Shown in pieces: positions 17,875 to 26,232 of a stretch of DNA of 41,265 bases. The notes below the pieces were generated by a model. The model was not told the origin of the DNA. It ran no database searches and saw only the letters and a program-made list of their open reading frames with translations. This DNA comes from Sphingorhabdus sp. (lineage in GTDB: Bacteria > Pseudomonadota > Alphaproteobacteria > Sphingomonadales > Sphingomonadaceae). Location: assembly GCA_023262005.1 (NCBI GenBank), contig JALREL010000234.1, positions 1-41,265 on the forward strand. The letters run 5' to 3'. The number at the start of each line of letters is the position of its first letter. Position 1 is the stretch's first letter. A program made the position numbers and the translations under genes.

Positions 17875-18843
17875 ATGCGCAACGAGATGCTTTCACGATT
17901 GATCCCCGACCGTTTTGTCCTGTTATTGCTGGGCGCCGTGCTATTTGGCTGGTTGTTGCCTGTGTCGGGGCAGGGGCTGGAGATCGCACAAGACATCAGC
18001 TTCATCAGCATTTTTGCGCTGTTCTTCCTGCACGGCTTGCGCCTGCCTCGCCATGAAGTGGTCAAGGCTGCGCGAAGCTGGAAGGTGCAGGGGGCGATGC
18101 TGGCTTTCACTTTTGGGATCATGCCACTCGCTGGCCTTGCCATAGCGATGGGCGCGGGCTGGATGCTTCCAACGGCGCTTGCCACGGGTATCGTCTATTG
18201 CGCAATGCTGCCGTCTACGGTGCAATCTGCGATCAGCTATAGCTCGATGGGCGGCGGCAATGTTGCGGGTTCGGTGGTCGGCGCTGCGCTATCAAATCTT
18301 GCCGGCATCATTTTGACCCCAGCCATGGTCGCGCTGGCGCTGGGGGCTTCGTCTGGTGTCGCAATCGGCGGCGATACGATCATCCGTATTGCAACGATGC
18401 TGTTGCTGCCTTTCGCGCTTGGCCAAATCATGCAGGCCTGGCTTGGTGGTTGGGCGCAGCGGCAAAAAGTGATGCTCTCTTTTTTCGATCGCTTGGTGAT
18501 TTTGATCGCGGTCTATGTCGCTTTTGCAGGAGCGGTGAATGCGGGCAGTCTCTCTGCACTCGATATGGGAACGATGGCGACATTGTGCGCACTACTTGGC
18601 TTGCTGCTGGTTTTTGCCTTTGCGGGTGCTTGGTTCTTTGGTCGCGTTTTGGGGTTGGACAGAGCCGATCGGATCAGCCTCGTTTTTGCGGGCGCACAGA
18701 AAAGTATCGCAACCGGCGCGCCGATGGCGGCGATCCTCTTTGGCAGTTCAGCAGGTTTGATCGTGCTTCCGGCCATCATCTACCACATGGCGCAGCTGCT
18801 GGTATCAGCTCCGCTTGCGACGAGGTTTGCTAGAGGCTCCTGA
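17875..18843 (+). CDS. bile acid:sodium symporter family (SBF-like/YfeH-type) transporter
   Basis: 322 aa with about ten hydrophobic helices and no signal peptide. Features of the SBF-like CPA transporter family (YfeH/Rch1 group) include DRFVLLLLGAVLFGWLLP at the N-terminus, FFLHGLRLPRHEV, CAMLPSTVQSAISYSSMGGGN in the crossover helix region and FAGAQKSIATGAPMAAILFG near the end. It is an inner-membrane transporter of an unknown organic anion or ion. The ATG at 17875 has AAGGA before it; an upstream in-frame TTG at 17851 is less likely. Its 3' end overlaps the convergent permease gene by 14 bp. Confidence 0.87.
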   Translation: MRNEMLSRLIPDRFVLLLLGAVLFGWLLPVSGQGLEIAQDISFISIFALFFLHGLRLPRHEVVKAARSWKVQGAMLAFTFGIMPLAGLAIAMGAGWMLPTALATGIVYCAMLPSTVQSAISYSSMGGGNVAGSVVGAALSNLAGIILTPAMVALALGASSGVAIGGDTIIRIATMLLLPFALGQIMQAWLGGWAQRQKVMLSFFDRLVILIAVYVAFAGAVNAGSLSALDMGTMATLCALLGLLLVFAFAGAWFFGRVLGLDRADRISLVFAGAQKSIATGAPMAAILFGSSAGLIVLPAIIYHMAQLLVSAPLATRFARGS

Positions 18844-21340
18844 GCGCTTCCGCTGGGCGCGCTGCGAGTATCGGCAGCGAGCCGAGCATGCCAAGCGCAA
18901 ATGTCAGCCCGGCACCCCCAACCAGCGTCCACGCCAACGCGACCGGATCAGGCGCGAAGGTGAAATCGAAAATCTCGACAATCACATACCAGCCAGCGCC
19001 AAGGCCCAGCACCAAGGCCACGACCCCAAGCACCAACGCCAGTATCGCATATTCCATCGCTTGCGCGCCCAAAATCTGTCGACGCGTCGCACCCAACAGC
19101 TTCATGATGACGCTGTCGTAGATACGGCTCTGCCGTGCGGCGGCGATGGCGCCGACAAGCACAGCTATACCTGCAAAAATCGCAATAGACGCGGCAGCTG
19201 CGATCGCCTGTGCCATTTGCTGCAGCAGAACCGTCACCTGGCTGACGACTTCGCCGACTTCGATCAGCGATGATGACGGGAATGCGGGGGGTATCGATTT
19301 GGCCAATTCTCGTTCGGCCTCGGCTGGCACGGTCAAGGTCGCGACCATGCTGTGCGGTGCGGCATCAAAAGTACCTGGGGAGAAGACGAGCGCATAGTTC
19401 AGTCCGAAATTCTCCCACTTCACCTCGCGTAACGACGCGATTTTCGTGGGAATTTCGACGCCCAATACGCTCACTGTCAGGCTGTCGCCCACCCCGATAC
19501 CAAGCGATTCCGCCACCCGAACATCAAGTGATACCAACGCCGGGCCTTGATAATCTGCGGGCCACCATTCGCCTGCAATGACTTCGCTGCCCTCAGGCAC
19601 ATTGGGGCTGTAGGTCAGCCCGCGGTCGCCATTGAGAACCCATGCGCCTTCGGGCAATTCTTCCAATTGATCGACGCGTTGGCCGCCAAATTCGACGATC
19701 GTTCCCCGCAAAGACGGGATTAGGTTGATGTCCGCATTGGGTGCTTCGGAACGTACCATGCGGGTGAATTCGGCAGTGCGCTCGCGCGGGATATCAAGCG
19801 CGAAAAAGCTCGGCGCGCGTTCGGGGACGCTTTTGCTAATCTCATTGTTAATGCTCGTCTGGATCGCGGCTAGCGTCACAAAAAGCGTAAGGCCAAGACC
19901 AAGCGCTATCACCAGTGCCTGAGTGTGCGACCCGGGGCGATGTAGGTTGGTGAGTGCAAGGCGGGGCAGTGGCGCTTTCGGACGCGGTAACAGCAGCGCG
20001 ATCTTTCGCAACGCCCACGCCAGCAGCGCGAGCAACAAGAGCAATGCAAAGGCCGCGCCGATGAAACCTAAAGAGAAGATCGGCTCTCGCGCCGTGCCGA
20101 CCGCCAGCGCAACAATCGCGGCTATGCTGGCTGTAACCGATATCGCCGTACGCCTGTCGATCCGACGGCCTCCCTCGACCACGGAACGGAAAAGACCGGC
20201 TGCCGGTACGGTGCGCGCGCGCGCTAGCGGTGGAAGGGCGAAGGCGAAAGCGATCAATAGCCCGTAAACCGCGCTGACCAGCAAGGGGAGGGGATGCAAC
20301 GAAAATCCAGGAGCCACAGGCAGAATATCGCCCGCAACCCAGCCTATGGCCATCGGCATCACGCTTCCTACGGCAAGCCCGACCAGGATAGCTGCAATTG
20401 CCACTGCGAAGATTTGCAGCATGTATATGCGGAAGATGGTGCCGCTATCGGCACCGGTTACTTTTAATGTCGCAATGCCCGCTCGCTTGCTTTCCAGATA
20501 GCTGCCGACGCCATTGCCGACGCCTATCCCTGCGATCACAAGCGATGCCAGCCCCACCAAAGTCAGGAACTGACCCATGCGTTCGATAAAGCGCCTCGTT
20601 CCTGGCGCCCCGTTCGAACGATCGGTGATATCCCATCCGGCAGAAGGGAATTGCGCTTCGAGTGATTTGGCTACCGCTTCGGGATCCGCACTTGTGGGCA
20701 GCTTGATGCGGTATTTGCTTTCGAACATGCTGCCCGGCTGGATGAGTTTGGTATCTTCTAGCGATGCGGAGGATACAAGCGCCACCGGCCCAAGCGTGAA
20801 ACCTTCGCCGAGCCGATCCGGTTCTTCGGCAATGATGCCCGCAACCTTGAAACTGGCCTCGCCAAATCGGACCGTACCGCCTGTCGAAAGATTAAAGCGG
20901 TCTGCGAGGGTTTCGCCGATGTAAATCTGGCCGCGCGCGGGCGCATTGGCGGGTGCATCCGTGCCCTTCAGCCTCAACGTGCCATAGAGCGGATAGGCAT
21001 CATCGATGGATTTCAGTTCGGCAAGTACGCTGTTACTGCCTGCGGGGGCAATAGCCATGGCGCGGAGGCGCACTGTTTTGGATACTGTTCCTGCCTCAGC
21101 AAAAGCTTTGAGCTCCGCCTCGCTGGCTTCGCGCTGGGCGATGCCAATTTCTATGTCTCCGCCCAATATGGTCTGGCCGCGCCTTGAAAGTTCTTCGGTG
21201 ATGCCTGCTGTCAGGCTGCCAATTGCCGCCAAGGTGGCGACACCGAGAAAGAGGCAGACGGCGAGTAGCCTTAGGCCGCGGATGCGCGCAGACAGATCGC
21301 GGCGGGCGATGCGCCATATAGCCGACAGCGACAGGCTCAA
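18830..21340 (-). CDS. ABC transporter permease, YbbP type (FtsX-like domains)
   Basis: 836 aa. The pattern is an N-terminal TM helix (LRLLAVCLFLGVATLAAIG), a large periplasmic domain, TM clusters around residues 260-350 and 390-480, a second periplasmic domain, and a final FtsX-type TM group (YAILALVLGVVALVLGLGAGWY). This double FtsX layout is that of YbbP-family permeases. Its start overlaps the ATPase stop by 4 bp (21337-21340). With the ATPase it should form a MacB-like exporter acting on envelope substrates. In many proteobacteria it is linked to the esterase TesA, as here. The actual cargo is not known. Confidence 0.9.
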   Translation of the reverse strand: MSLSLSAIWRIARRDLSARIRGLRLLAVCLFLGVATLAAIGSLTAGITEELSRRGQTILGGDIEIGIAQREASEAELKAFAEAGTVSKTVRLRAMAIAPAGSNSVLAELKSIDDAYPLYGTLRLKGTDAPANAPARGQIYIGETLADRFNLSTGGTVRFGEASFKVAGIIAEEPDRLGEGFTLGPVALVSSASLEDTKLIQPGSMFESKYRIKLPTSADPEAVAKSLEAQFPSAGWDITDRSNGAPGTRRFIERMGQFLTLVGLASLVIAGIGVGNGVGSYLESKRAGIATLKVTGADSGTIFRIYMLQIFAVAIAAILVGLAVGSVMPMAIGWVAGDILPVAPGFSLHPLPLLVSAVYGLLIAFAFALPPLARARTVPAAGLFRSVVEGGRRIDRRTAISVTASIAAIVALAVGTAREPIFSLGFIGAAFALLLLLALLAWALRKIALLLPRPKAPLPRLALTNLHRPGSHTQALVIALGLGLTLFVTLAAIQTSINNEISKSVPERAPSFFALDIPRERTAEFTRMVRSEAPNADINLIPSLRGTIVEFGGQRVDQLEELPEGAWVLNGDRGLTYSPNVPEGSEVIAGEWWPADYQGPALVSLDVRVAESLGIGVGDSLTVSVLGVEIPTKIASLREVKWENFGLNYALVFSPGTFDAAPHSMVATLTVPAEAERELAKSIPPAFPSSSLIEVGEVVSQVTVLLQQMAQAIAAAASIAIFAGIAVLVGAIAAARQSRIYDSVIMKLLGATRRQILGAQAMEYAILALVLGVVALVLGLGAGWYVIVEIFDFTFAPDPVALAWTLVGGAGLTFALGMLGSLPILAARPAEALRSL

Positions 21341-22038
21341 GCCACGCTCTCCACCACATGGCCATCCTGCATCGTGACGATGCGATCACAACGCGCGGCG
21401 AGTGCAGGATCGTGAGTGATGATTAGGAGCGTCGCGCCGAGTGCTGCCCGCCGTTCGAATAGCAGGTCGATAATCGACGATCCGGTTGAACCGTCGAGGT
21501 TGCCGGTGGGTTCATCGGCAAAGATGATGCTGGGCGCGGCAGCCATGGCGCGGGCAATTGCCACGCGCTGTTGCTCACCACCCGAAAGTTGCGATGGATA
21601 ATGCGTGAGCCGATGCCCCAGGCCGACGGCTTCCAGTTCCTTTGCCGCGCGTCCGAACGGATCGTCTATTCCCGCCAGTTCCATCGGCACCGCGACATTT
21701 TCAAGCGCAGTCATGGTGGGAAGGAGGTGGAAGGCTTGCAGCACGATACCGATGCGCCCACGCCGTGCACGGGCCAGTTCGTCTTCATCCAGCTTCGTAA
21801 AATCCAGCCCGTCGACCATTACAGTGCCGCCGCTAGCCCGCTCAAGGCCAGCCAGGACCGCCATCAGGGAGCTTTTTCCGGAACCCGATGGTCCTAAAAG
21901 GGCGATGCTGATCCCGTAAGGAACCTCGAGGTCGACCCCGCGTAAAATAGAAACAGGCGCATCGTCGGCACCAAGCGTAAGGGTGACATTCGACGCCCGT
22001 ATCGCCATATCGGGCGTGTTGGTTTGCGTGGTGGACAA
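21337..22038 (-). CDS. ABC transporter ATP-binding protein, YbbA type
   Basis: 233 aa with all ABC motifs: Walker [14 protein letters not shown] at residues 48-60, the [15 protein letters not shown] signature, Walker [14 protein letters not shown] and the H-loop ITHDP. It belongs to the LolD/YbbA/MacB group. It is translationally coupled to the YbbP-type permease. I keep the TTG start at 22038 because AAGGA lies 7 nt before it on the minus strand; the alternative ATG at 22008 has no visible ribosome-binding site. It is divergent from the tesA-like gene with only 12 bp between the two start codons. Confidence 0.92.
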   Translation of the reverse strand: MSTTQTNTPDMAIRASNVTLTLGADDAPVSILRGVDLEVPYGISIALLGPSGSGKSSLMAVLAGLERASGGTVMVDGLDFTKLDEDELARARRGRIGIVLQAFHLLPTMTALENVAVPMELAGIDDPFGRAAKELEAVGLGHRLTHYPSQLSGGEQQRVAIARAMAAAPSIIFADEPTGNLDGSTGSSIIDLLFERRAALGATLLIITHDPALAARCDRIVTMQDGHVVESVA

Positions 22039-22050
22039 GGAGAGTTCCTT
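22037..22050. promoter_or_regulatory. palindromic ribosome-binding element shared by two divergent genes
   Basis: The 14-bp inverted repeat AAGGAGAGTTCCTT gives AAGGAG 8 nt before the esterase ATG (22051) on the plus strand, and AAGGA 7 nt before the ATPase TTG (22038) on the minus strand. Both genes thus take their Shine-Dalgarno from the same few bases. Confidence 0.65.
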
Positions 22051-22743
22051 ATGAAGACGAATTTTGCCTTATATGGTGTGGCTTTACTGCTTGTCCAAGC
22101 CCTGTCTGGATGCGGGTCTTCACCTGTAACTGCGCCAAAGGAAGAAACGGCCCAAACTGCGACGGTAAAGGCCGAAGCCGCGCAATATGACAAGCTCGTC
22201 GTCGCTTTCGGCGACAGCCTTTATGCGGGGTATCGACTTGCGCCAAATGAAGGCCTTGCCCCACAACTCCAGGATGCACTTCAAAAGGCAGGGATTAATG
22301 CGCGTGTGCATAATGCCGGTGTGTCGGGGGATACCACCGGTGCAGGAAAACAGCGGCTGACATTTGTCCTCGATAATCTGGAGAAGAAGCCCGATCTGGT
22401 CGTGTTGGGACTGGGCGGCAACGATATGCTGCGCGGTATTCAGCCCAAGGAAACTGAGGTCAATCTGACAGCAATGCTGGAAGAATTGAAGAAGCGCGAC
22501 ATTGACGTTGTGCTTACTGGCATGCTCGCTGCGCCCAATCTTGGGCCGGATTATGCCAATGCCTTCAACCCTATTTTCCCCAAATTGGCGAAGCAATATG
22601 GCGCGCCGCTTTATCCATTTTTCCTCGATGGTGTGGTCGCCGACCCCAAGCTGATGCTGCCCGACAATATCCACCCCAACGCCCAAGGTGTGGCGAAGGT
22701 CGTCGATGGCCTTTCACCGCTCGTCGAAAAGGCGCTCAAGTGA
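22051..22743 (+). CDS. tesA: GDSL-type arylesterase/lysophospholipase TesA, lipoprotein
   Basis: 230 aa. The N-terminal lipoprotein signal has lipobox LSGC with Cys21. An SGNH hydrolase domain follows: block I VVAFGDSLYAGY with Ser56, block II NAGVSGDTTGAG with the oxyanion Gly, block III LGGNDMLRG, and block V DNIHPN with Asp205 and His208. It should hydrolyse acyl esters or thioesters in the periplasm, anchored to a membrane. TesA is typically periplasmic and soluble in E. coli, so lipidation is a difference. It is adjacent to the YbbA-YbbP exporter genes, a linkage also seen in gammaproteobacteria. Confidence 0.9.
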   Translation: MKTNFALYGVALLLVQALSGCGSSPVTAPKEETAQTATVKAEAAQYDKLVVAFGDSLYAGYRLAPNEGLAPQLQDALQKAGINARVHNAGVSGDTTGAGKQRLTFVLDNLEKKPDLVVLGLGGNDMLRGIQPKETEVNLTAMLEELKKRDIDVVLTGMLAAPNLGPDYANAFNPIFPKLAKQYGAPLYPFFLDGVVADPKLMLPDNIHPNAQGVAKVVDGLSPLVEKALK

Positions 22744-22792
22744 TCGAAAGCAGACTGTATTAAAAAAATAACACACCTTCGACCGGATTCGC

Positions 22793-22830
22793 TTGAAATC
22801 GTTCTAACTGCGTTCCATTTATTCCATAAT
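22793..22830 (+). promoter_or_regulatory. promoter region with LexA/SOS-type box before telA-xpaC
   Basis: GTTC-N7-GTTC, the alphaproteobacterial LexA consensus, lies at 22801-22815, 42 bp before the telA ATG. It directly follows a TTGAAA (22793-22798) that could be the -35, with a CATTTA at 17-bp spacing; a CATAAT at 22825-22830 is another -10 candidate. Either way the box overlaps the promoter. A single match of this consensus can arise by chance. Confidence 0.5.
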
Positions 22831-22857
22831 ATCACCGCTTGAGGAGGATCGACCCCC

Positions 22858-24078
22858 ATGTCGACCAATGCATCGACCGAAACACTTACCGCTACCGAGA
22901 CGGAGCTGAAACTGACCCCGCCCGATCCTGTGCCGCCCATTGCGGCTGAGAAGGCTGTCGGGCTGGTACCGGTAGAAGATGAGGTCAAAAGCAAGCTTGC
23001 CGAAAAGGTGGAGGGCTATATCGCTGACCTGCTTGCGCAAGATGTGAACAGCCCTGAATTCGGCAAGCGCGTCGACCAGTTGACCAATATGGGCCGCAAG
23101 GAAATCATGGAAGCGGCAGGGCAATCCAACCGCTTTCTCGATCGCCCAATCCGCCAGATGGACGAAACCAGCGGCGTAGGCGCAGACCTTGCTGAACTGC
23201 GGCGGACGGTTGAGGATCTGGACCCTTCGAAGCGCGGCAACCTGACGACCAAGCAGAAGCTGTTCGGCATCATCCCCTGGGGCAACAAGCTGCGCAACTA
23301 TTTCGATAGCTACCAAAGTGCGCAGGGTCATATCAGCTCGATTCTCGGCCGCCTTGCCAACGGCAAGGACGAGTTGCTGATGGACAATGCCGCGATTGAC
23401 GTCGAGCGGCAAAATCTCTGGAAGGCGATGGGCAAGCTGGAGCAGATGATCCTCATTTCCAAGCAGCTTGACGGGCGGCTGGAAGAAAAGGCTGCGGAAC
23501 TCGAACTTTCGGACCCTGCCAAGGCAAAGGCAATTCGCGAAACCGCGCTGTTTTATGTCCGCCAGCGCCATCAGGACCTGCTGACCCAGATGGCCGTCAC
23601 GGTGCAGGGCTATCTGGCGATGGACCTCGTCAAGAAAAACAACATCGAACTGGTGAAGGGTGTCGACCGTGCATCAACAACCACGGTAGGCGCGCTGCGC
23701 ACGGCGGTGACAGTGGCACAGGCGATGACCAACCAGCGGCTGGTTTTGGGCCAGATCTCCGCGCTCAACACCACCACAGCGAACATCATCGACAGCACCG
23801 GCAAATTGCTGCGCGAAAACACTGCAGCCATTCATGAGCAGGCATCTGCCTCGACTATTCCGCTCGAAACGCTCAGCCGCGCATTCCAGAATATCTATGA
23901 TACGATGGATGCGATCGATACGTTCAAGGTCAAGGCGCTTGAGAGCATGAAGCAAACCTCCGAGGCGCTTGAGAAAGAAGTCGAGAAGTCCAAGGGTTAT
24001 ATCGCCCGCGCCGAGGGCCAGGCGCAAGCCAAGGCCAGTGCGCCGGAAACCAACCTTTTAAGCGCATTGGAGGCGTAA
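22858..24078 (+). CDS. toxic anion resistance protein, TelA family
   Basis: 406 aa, with GAGGAGGA before the ATG. Family features of TelA/YaaN (PF05816) include a central LFGIIPWGNKLRNYFDSYQSAQGHISSI segment, a helical LLMDNAAIDVERQNLWKAMGKLEQMI, and LAMDLVKKNNIELVKGVDRASTTTVGALRTAVTVAQA with NQRLVLGQISALNTTTANII near the C-terminus. It is soluble, mostly alpha-helical and coiled-coil prone. The family was named for tellurite resistance, but its mechanism is unclear and members are often tied to envelope stress. The xpaC-like gene follows 3 bp later. The same pairing (xpaC-yaaN) is found in Bacillus subtilis, which argues for a conserved functional unit. Confidence 0.9.
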   Translation: MSTNASTETLTATETELKLTPPDPVPPIAAEKAVGLVPVEDEVKSKLAEKVEGYIADLLAQDVNSPEFGKRVDQLTNMGRKEIMEAAGQSNRFLDRPIRQMDETSGVGADLAELRRTVEDLDPSKRGNLTTKQKLFGIIPWGNKLRNYFDSYQSAQGHISSILGRLANGKDELLMDNAAIDVERQNLWKAMGKLEQMILISKQLDGRLEEKAAELELSDPAKAKAIRETALFYVRQRHQDLLTQMAVTVQGYLAMDLVKKNNIELVKGVDRASTTTVGALRTAVTVAQAMTNQRLVLGQISALNTTTANIIDSTGKLLRENTAAIHEQASASTIPLETLSRAFQNIYDTMDAIDTFKVKALESMKQTSEALEKEVEKSKGYIARAEGQAQAKASAPETNLLSALEA

Positions 24079-24081
24079 AAA

Positions 24082-24804
24082 TTGGCAAGTCCGGCCTCGC
24101 AATCCGATGAAATACTTGATGGCGCGCGACGCTCACTAAAGCGTGTGCGGATGGGGCCGCCTATCGGAATGAAGTCCCGCGCGCTTCGCCGGGCCCATTT
24201 CTATGGAAAACTGGCACGAGCAGGAATCGCGGTCGGTGCCTTGCTGATCGGGGCCGGAATCATCGGCGCTATCATCGATGGCATCGGTTTCTGGGGAGTG
24301 ATGATTACCGGCGCTCTTGGTGCTGCAGCTATTTACGCGCTGATGCGCTATCCCGAAATGCCGATGCCGACCGTGGAGACGCTGCGGCAAACCGATATCG
24401 CAACACTTGCTGGCAAAACCGAAATCTGGCTGGAGGCGCAGCGTGCTGCCCTGCCTGCACCAGCGATCCCGGTGGTGCAGAATATCGGCTTGCGGTTGGA
24501 TGCGCTCGCGCCGCAACTTCAGACACTGGCTGAAACCGATCCGGCATCGCGTGAGGTGCGCAAGCTGGTGGGAGAACATCTGCCTGAACTGATCAACGGC
24601 TATCGGCGTATCCCGGAAACGCTGCGGCGGCAGGACAATGGCGGAAAGACCCCCGAACAGCAGCTGGTCGATGGATTGAAGCGGATCGACCGCGAGATCG
24701 AAACCATGACCGGGCAGATTGCCAGGGGTGAACTCGATAAGCTGGCGACACGCGAGCGCTTCCTCGAAATCCGCTATGACGGGGCGAGTGAAACCGTTCA
24801 GTAA
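24082..24804 (+). CDS. XpaC-like (5-bromo-4-chloroindolyl phosphate hydrolysis family) membrane protein
   Basis: 240 aa from a TTG start, which is supported by GGAGGCG 6 nt upstream, overlapping the telA stop region. A basic N-terminus precedes two hydrophobic helices (residues about 46-66 and 70-88). A cytoplasmic helical domain follows with LPELINGYRRIPETLRR and a C-terminal LDKLATRERFLEIRYDGA, which resembles the conserved end of XpaC proteins. Despite the family name, a direct phosphatase activity is not established. It is presumably the membrane partner of the TelA protein encoded just upstream. It ends 9 bp before the convergent tRNA-Gln gene. Confidence 0.75.
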   Translation: MASPASQSDEILDGARRSLKRVRMGPPIGMKSRALRRAHFYGKLARAGIAVGALLIGAGIIGAIIDGIGFWGVMITGALGAAAIYALMRYPEMPMPTVETLRQTDIATLAGKTEIWLEAQRAALPAPAIPVVQNIGLRLDALAPQLQTLAETDPASREVRKLVGEHLPELINGYRRIPETLRRQDNGGKTPEQQLVDGLKRIDREIETMTGQIARGELDKLATRERFLEIRYDGASETVQ

Positions 24805-24813
24805 TTTGGGAAA

Positions 24814-24887
24814 TGGTTCCCCGGTAAGGATTCGAACCTCAATAGACGGAGTCAGAGTCCGTAGTCTTACCGTTAGACGACCGGGGA
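24814..24887 (-). tRNA. tRNA-Gln (anticodon CTG)
   Basis: On the minus strand the acceptor TCCCCGG (24887-24881) pairs with CCGGGGA (24824-24818), followed by discriminator A and an encoded CCA (24816-24814). The anticodon arm ACGGA-CTCTGAC-TCCGT places CTG at 24855-24853, reading the Gln codon CAG. The T arm contains GGTTCGAATCC and the D arm lies in TCGTCTAACGGTAAGAC. All four arms fold, at 71 nt plus CCA. Confidence 0.95.
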
Positions 24888-25059
24888 ATGTGGGGTGCGC
24901 CATTAGGCCGGGGCTGGCCTGCTGTCAATCAGGTGACAGCCGCTTTTTTGAGGGCTTTTGCCTATTCTCTTGAAAAAACCGTCGCTTCGGTATAGCTTTG
25001 TCCTCAAGTACCGGGCGGCATTTCCCGCTATCGGATAAAAGATAAGAGAAGATTCGGCC

Positions 25060-26232
25060 ATGGGCGATCCAATCGCACCATCGCCGCAAAAAGGCGGACG
25101 GGGCAAAGGTGCCCGGAAAAAGGGCCCAAACCGTCGAAAGTCCGCCGATGCGGCTACAGGAGGAGGAGCCTCGCGGGAAAACAACGCGAAGCAGGCTCCC
25201 AAATTTTCGCACGAAAACCGATTTGGTGACCAATCCGGTCGTGGCGGCTGGCTTGGGCGCACGGCTTATGCTGCGCTCGATCTTGGTACCAACAATTGCC
25301 GTTTGTTGATTGCTCGCGCTTCCAATGACGGGTTTACGGTAGTTGATGCTTTTTCGCGTGTGGTCCGGCTCGGCGAAGGCCTGGCTTCGACCGGCAAGAT
25401 GAGCGAAGAGGCAATGGACCGCGCGATCGAGGCACTCTCGGTTTGCGCCGACAAGCTGAAGCGCCGCAATGTCGTGTTGGCACGATCGGTCGCCACCGAA
25501 GCATGCCGGCAGGCGTTGAATGGCACCCAGTTCATCGAGCGGGTGAAGCAGGAAACCGGCATCATGCTCGATGTCATCAGCCCAAAAGAAGAAGCGCGGC
25601 TGGCGGTTATGGGCTGCCACGCGCTGCTCGAGCCCGGCGAGGGGCCTGCGCTGATTTTCGATATTGGTGGCGGATCGACCGAGCTGGTGCTGGTATCGAC
25701 CGACGGAATTGTCCCCGAAATCCTCGATTGGGCGAGTGTTCCCTGGGGCGTCGTCTCCCTGACCGAGAGCGAGCCCCTGGACGGTGAAGATGATGCCGCG
25801 CTGGCCGACGCCTATCACCGGATGCGGACCAAGGTCAGCAATGCCTTCGCCGAATTTGCAGCACGTTTGCCAGTCGGGCAGGGGGATCACCGCCTGCTCG
25901 GAACTTCGGGTACAGTGACAACGCTGGCGAGCGTGTATCTGAAACTGCAATCCTACGATCGCAAGCAGATCGACGGACTGCACCTGCCAACCTCCGCCAT
26001 GCGCGAAATCAGCCAGACATTGGCTGCGCTGCCGCCTTCTGGCCGGGCAAAGTTCCCGACGATCGGGCATGAGCGTTCCGATCTCGTTGTGGCTGGTTGT
26101 GCGATATTGGAAACCATCTTCGATATCTGGCCGGGCGAGCGCTTAGGTGTTGCCGATCGAGGTATCCGCGAAGGCATATTACGCGCATTGATGGCAAGCG
26201 ACGCGAAGCGTCGCGGCAAGCGCCCCGCATGA
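25060..26232 (+). CDS. Ppx/GppA family exopolyphosphatase/phosphatase
   Basis: 390 aa. Residues 1-65 are a basic, Gly/Lys/Arg-rich low-complexity extension absent from most homologues. The ASKHA-fold Ppx/GppA domain then begins with AALDLGTNNCRLLIA, followed by FSRVVRLGEGL, RSVATEACRQA, and the second phosphate loop IFDIGGGSTELVLV, ending with LLGTSGTVTTLASVYL and VADRGIREGI. It degrades polyphosphate and/or converts pppGpp to ppGpp. The ATG at 25060 has AGAGAAG upstream. A possible promoter (TTGAAA 24970-24975, TATAGC 24991-24996, 15-bp spacer) lies in the 172-bp region before it. Its stop overlaps the rlmE start (ATGA), indicating an operon. Confidence 0.88.
   Translation: MGDPIAPSPQKGGRGKGARKKGPNRRKSADAATGGGASRENNAKQAPKFSHENRFGDQSGRGGWLGRTAYAALDLGTNNCRLLIARASNDGFTVVDAFSRVVRLGEGLASTGKMSEEAMDRAIEALSVCADKLKRRNVVLARSVATEACRQALNGTQFIERVKQETGIMLDVISPKEEARLAVMGCHALLEPGEGPALIFDIGGGSTELVLVSTDGIVPEILDWASVPWGVVSLTESEPLDGEDDAALADAYHRMRTKVSNAFAEFAARLPVGQGDHRLLGTSGTVTTLASVYLKLQSYDRKQIDGLHLPTSAMREISQTLAALPPSGRAKFPTIGHERSDLVVAGCAILETIFDIWPGERLGVADRGIREGILRALMASDAKRRGKRPA

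Noticed and set aside
24136-24903. 255-aa open frame on the minus strand
   Set aside because: It runs through the tRNA-Gln gene and antisense to the xpaC-like gene, so it is a shadow.
24925-26070. 381-aa open frame on the minus strand
   Set aside because: Antisense shadow of the ppx/gppA gene; no recognisable motif and no ribosome-binding context.
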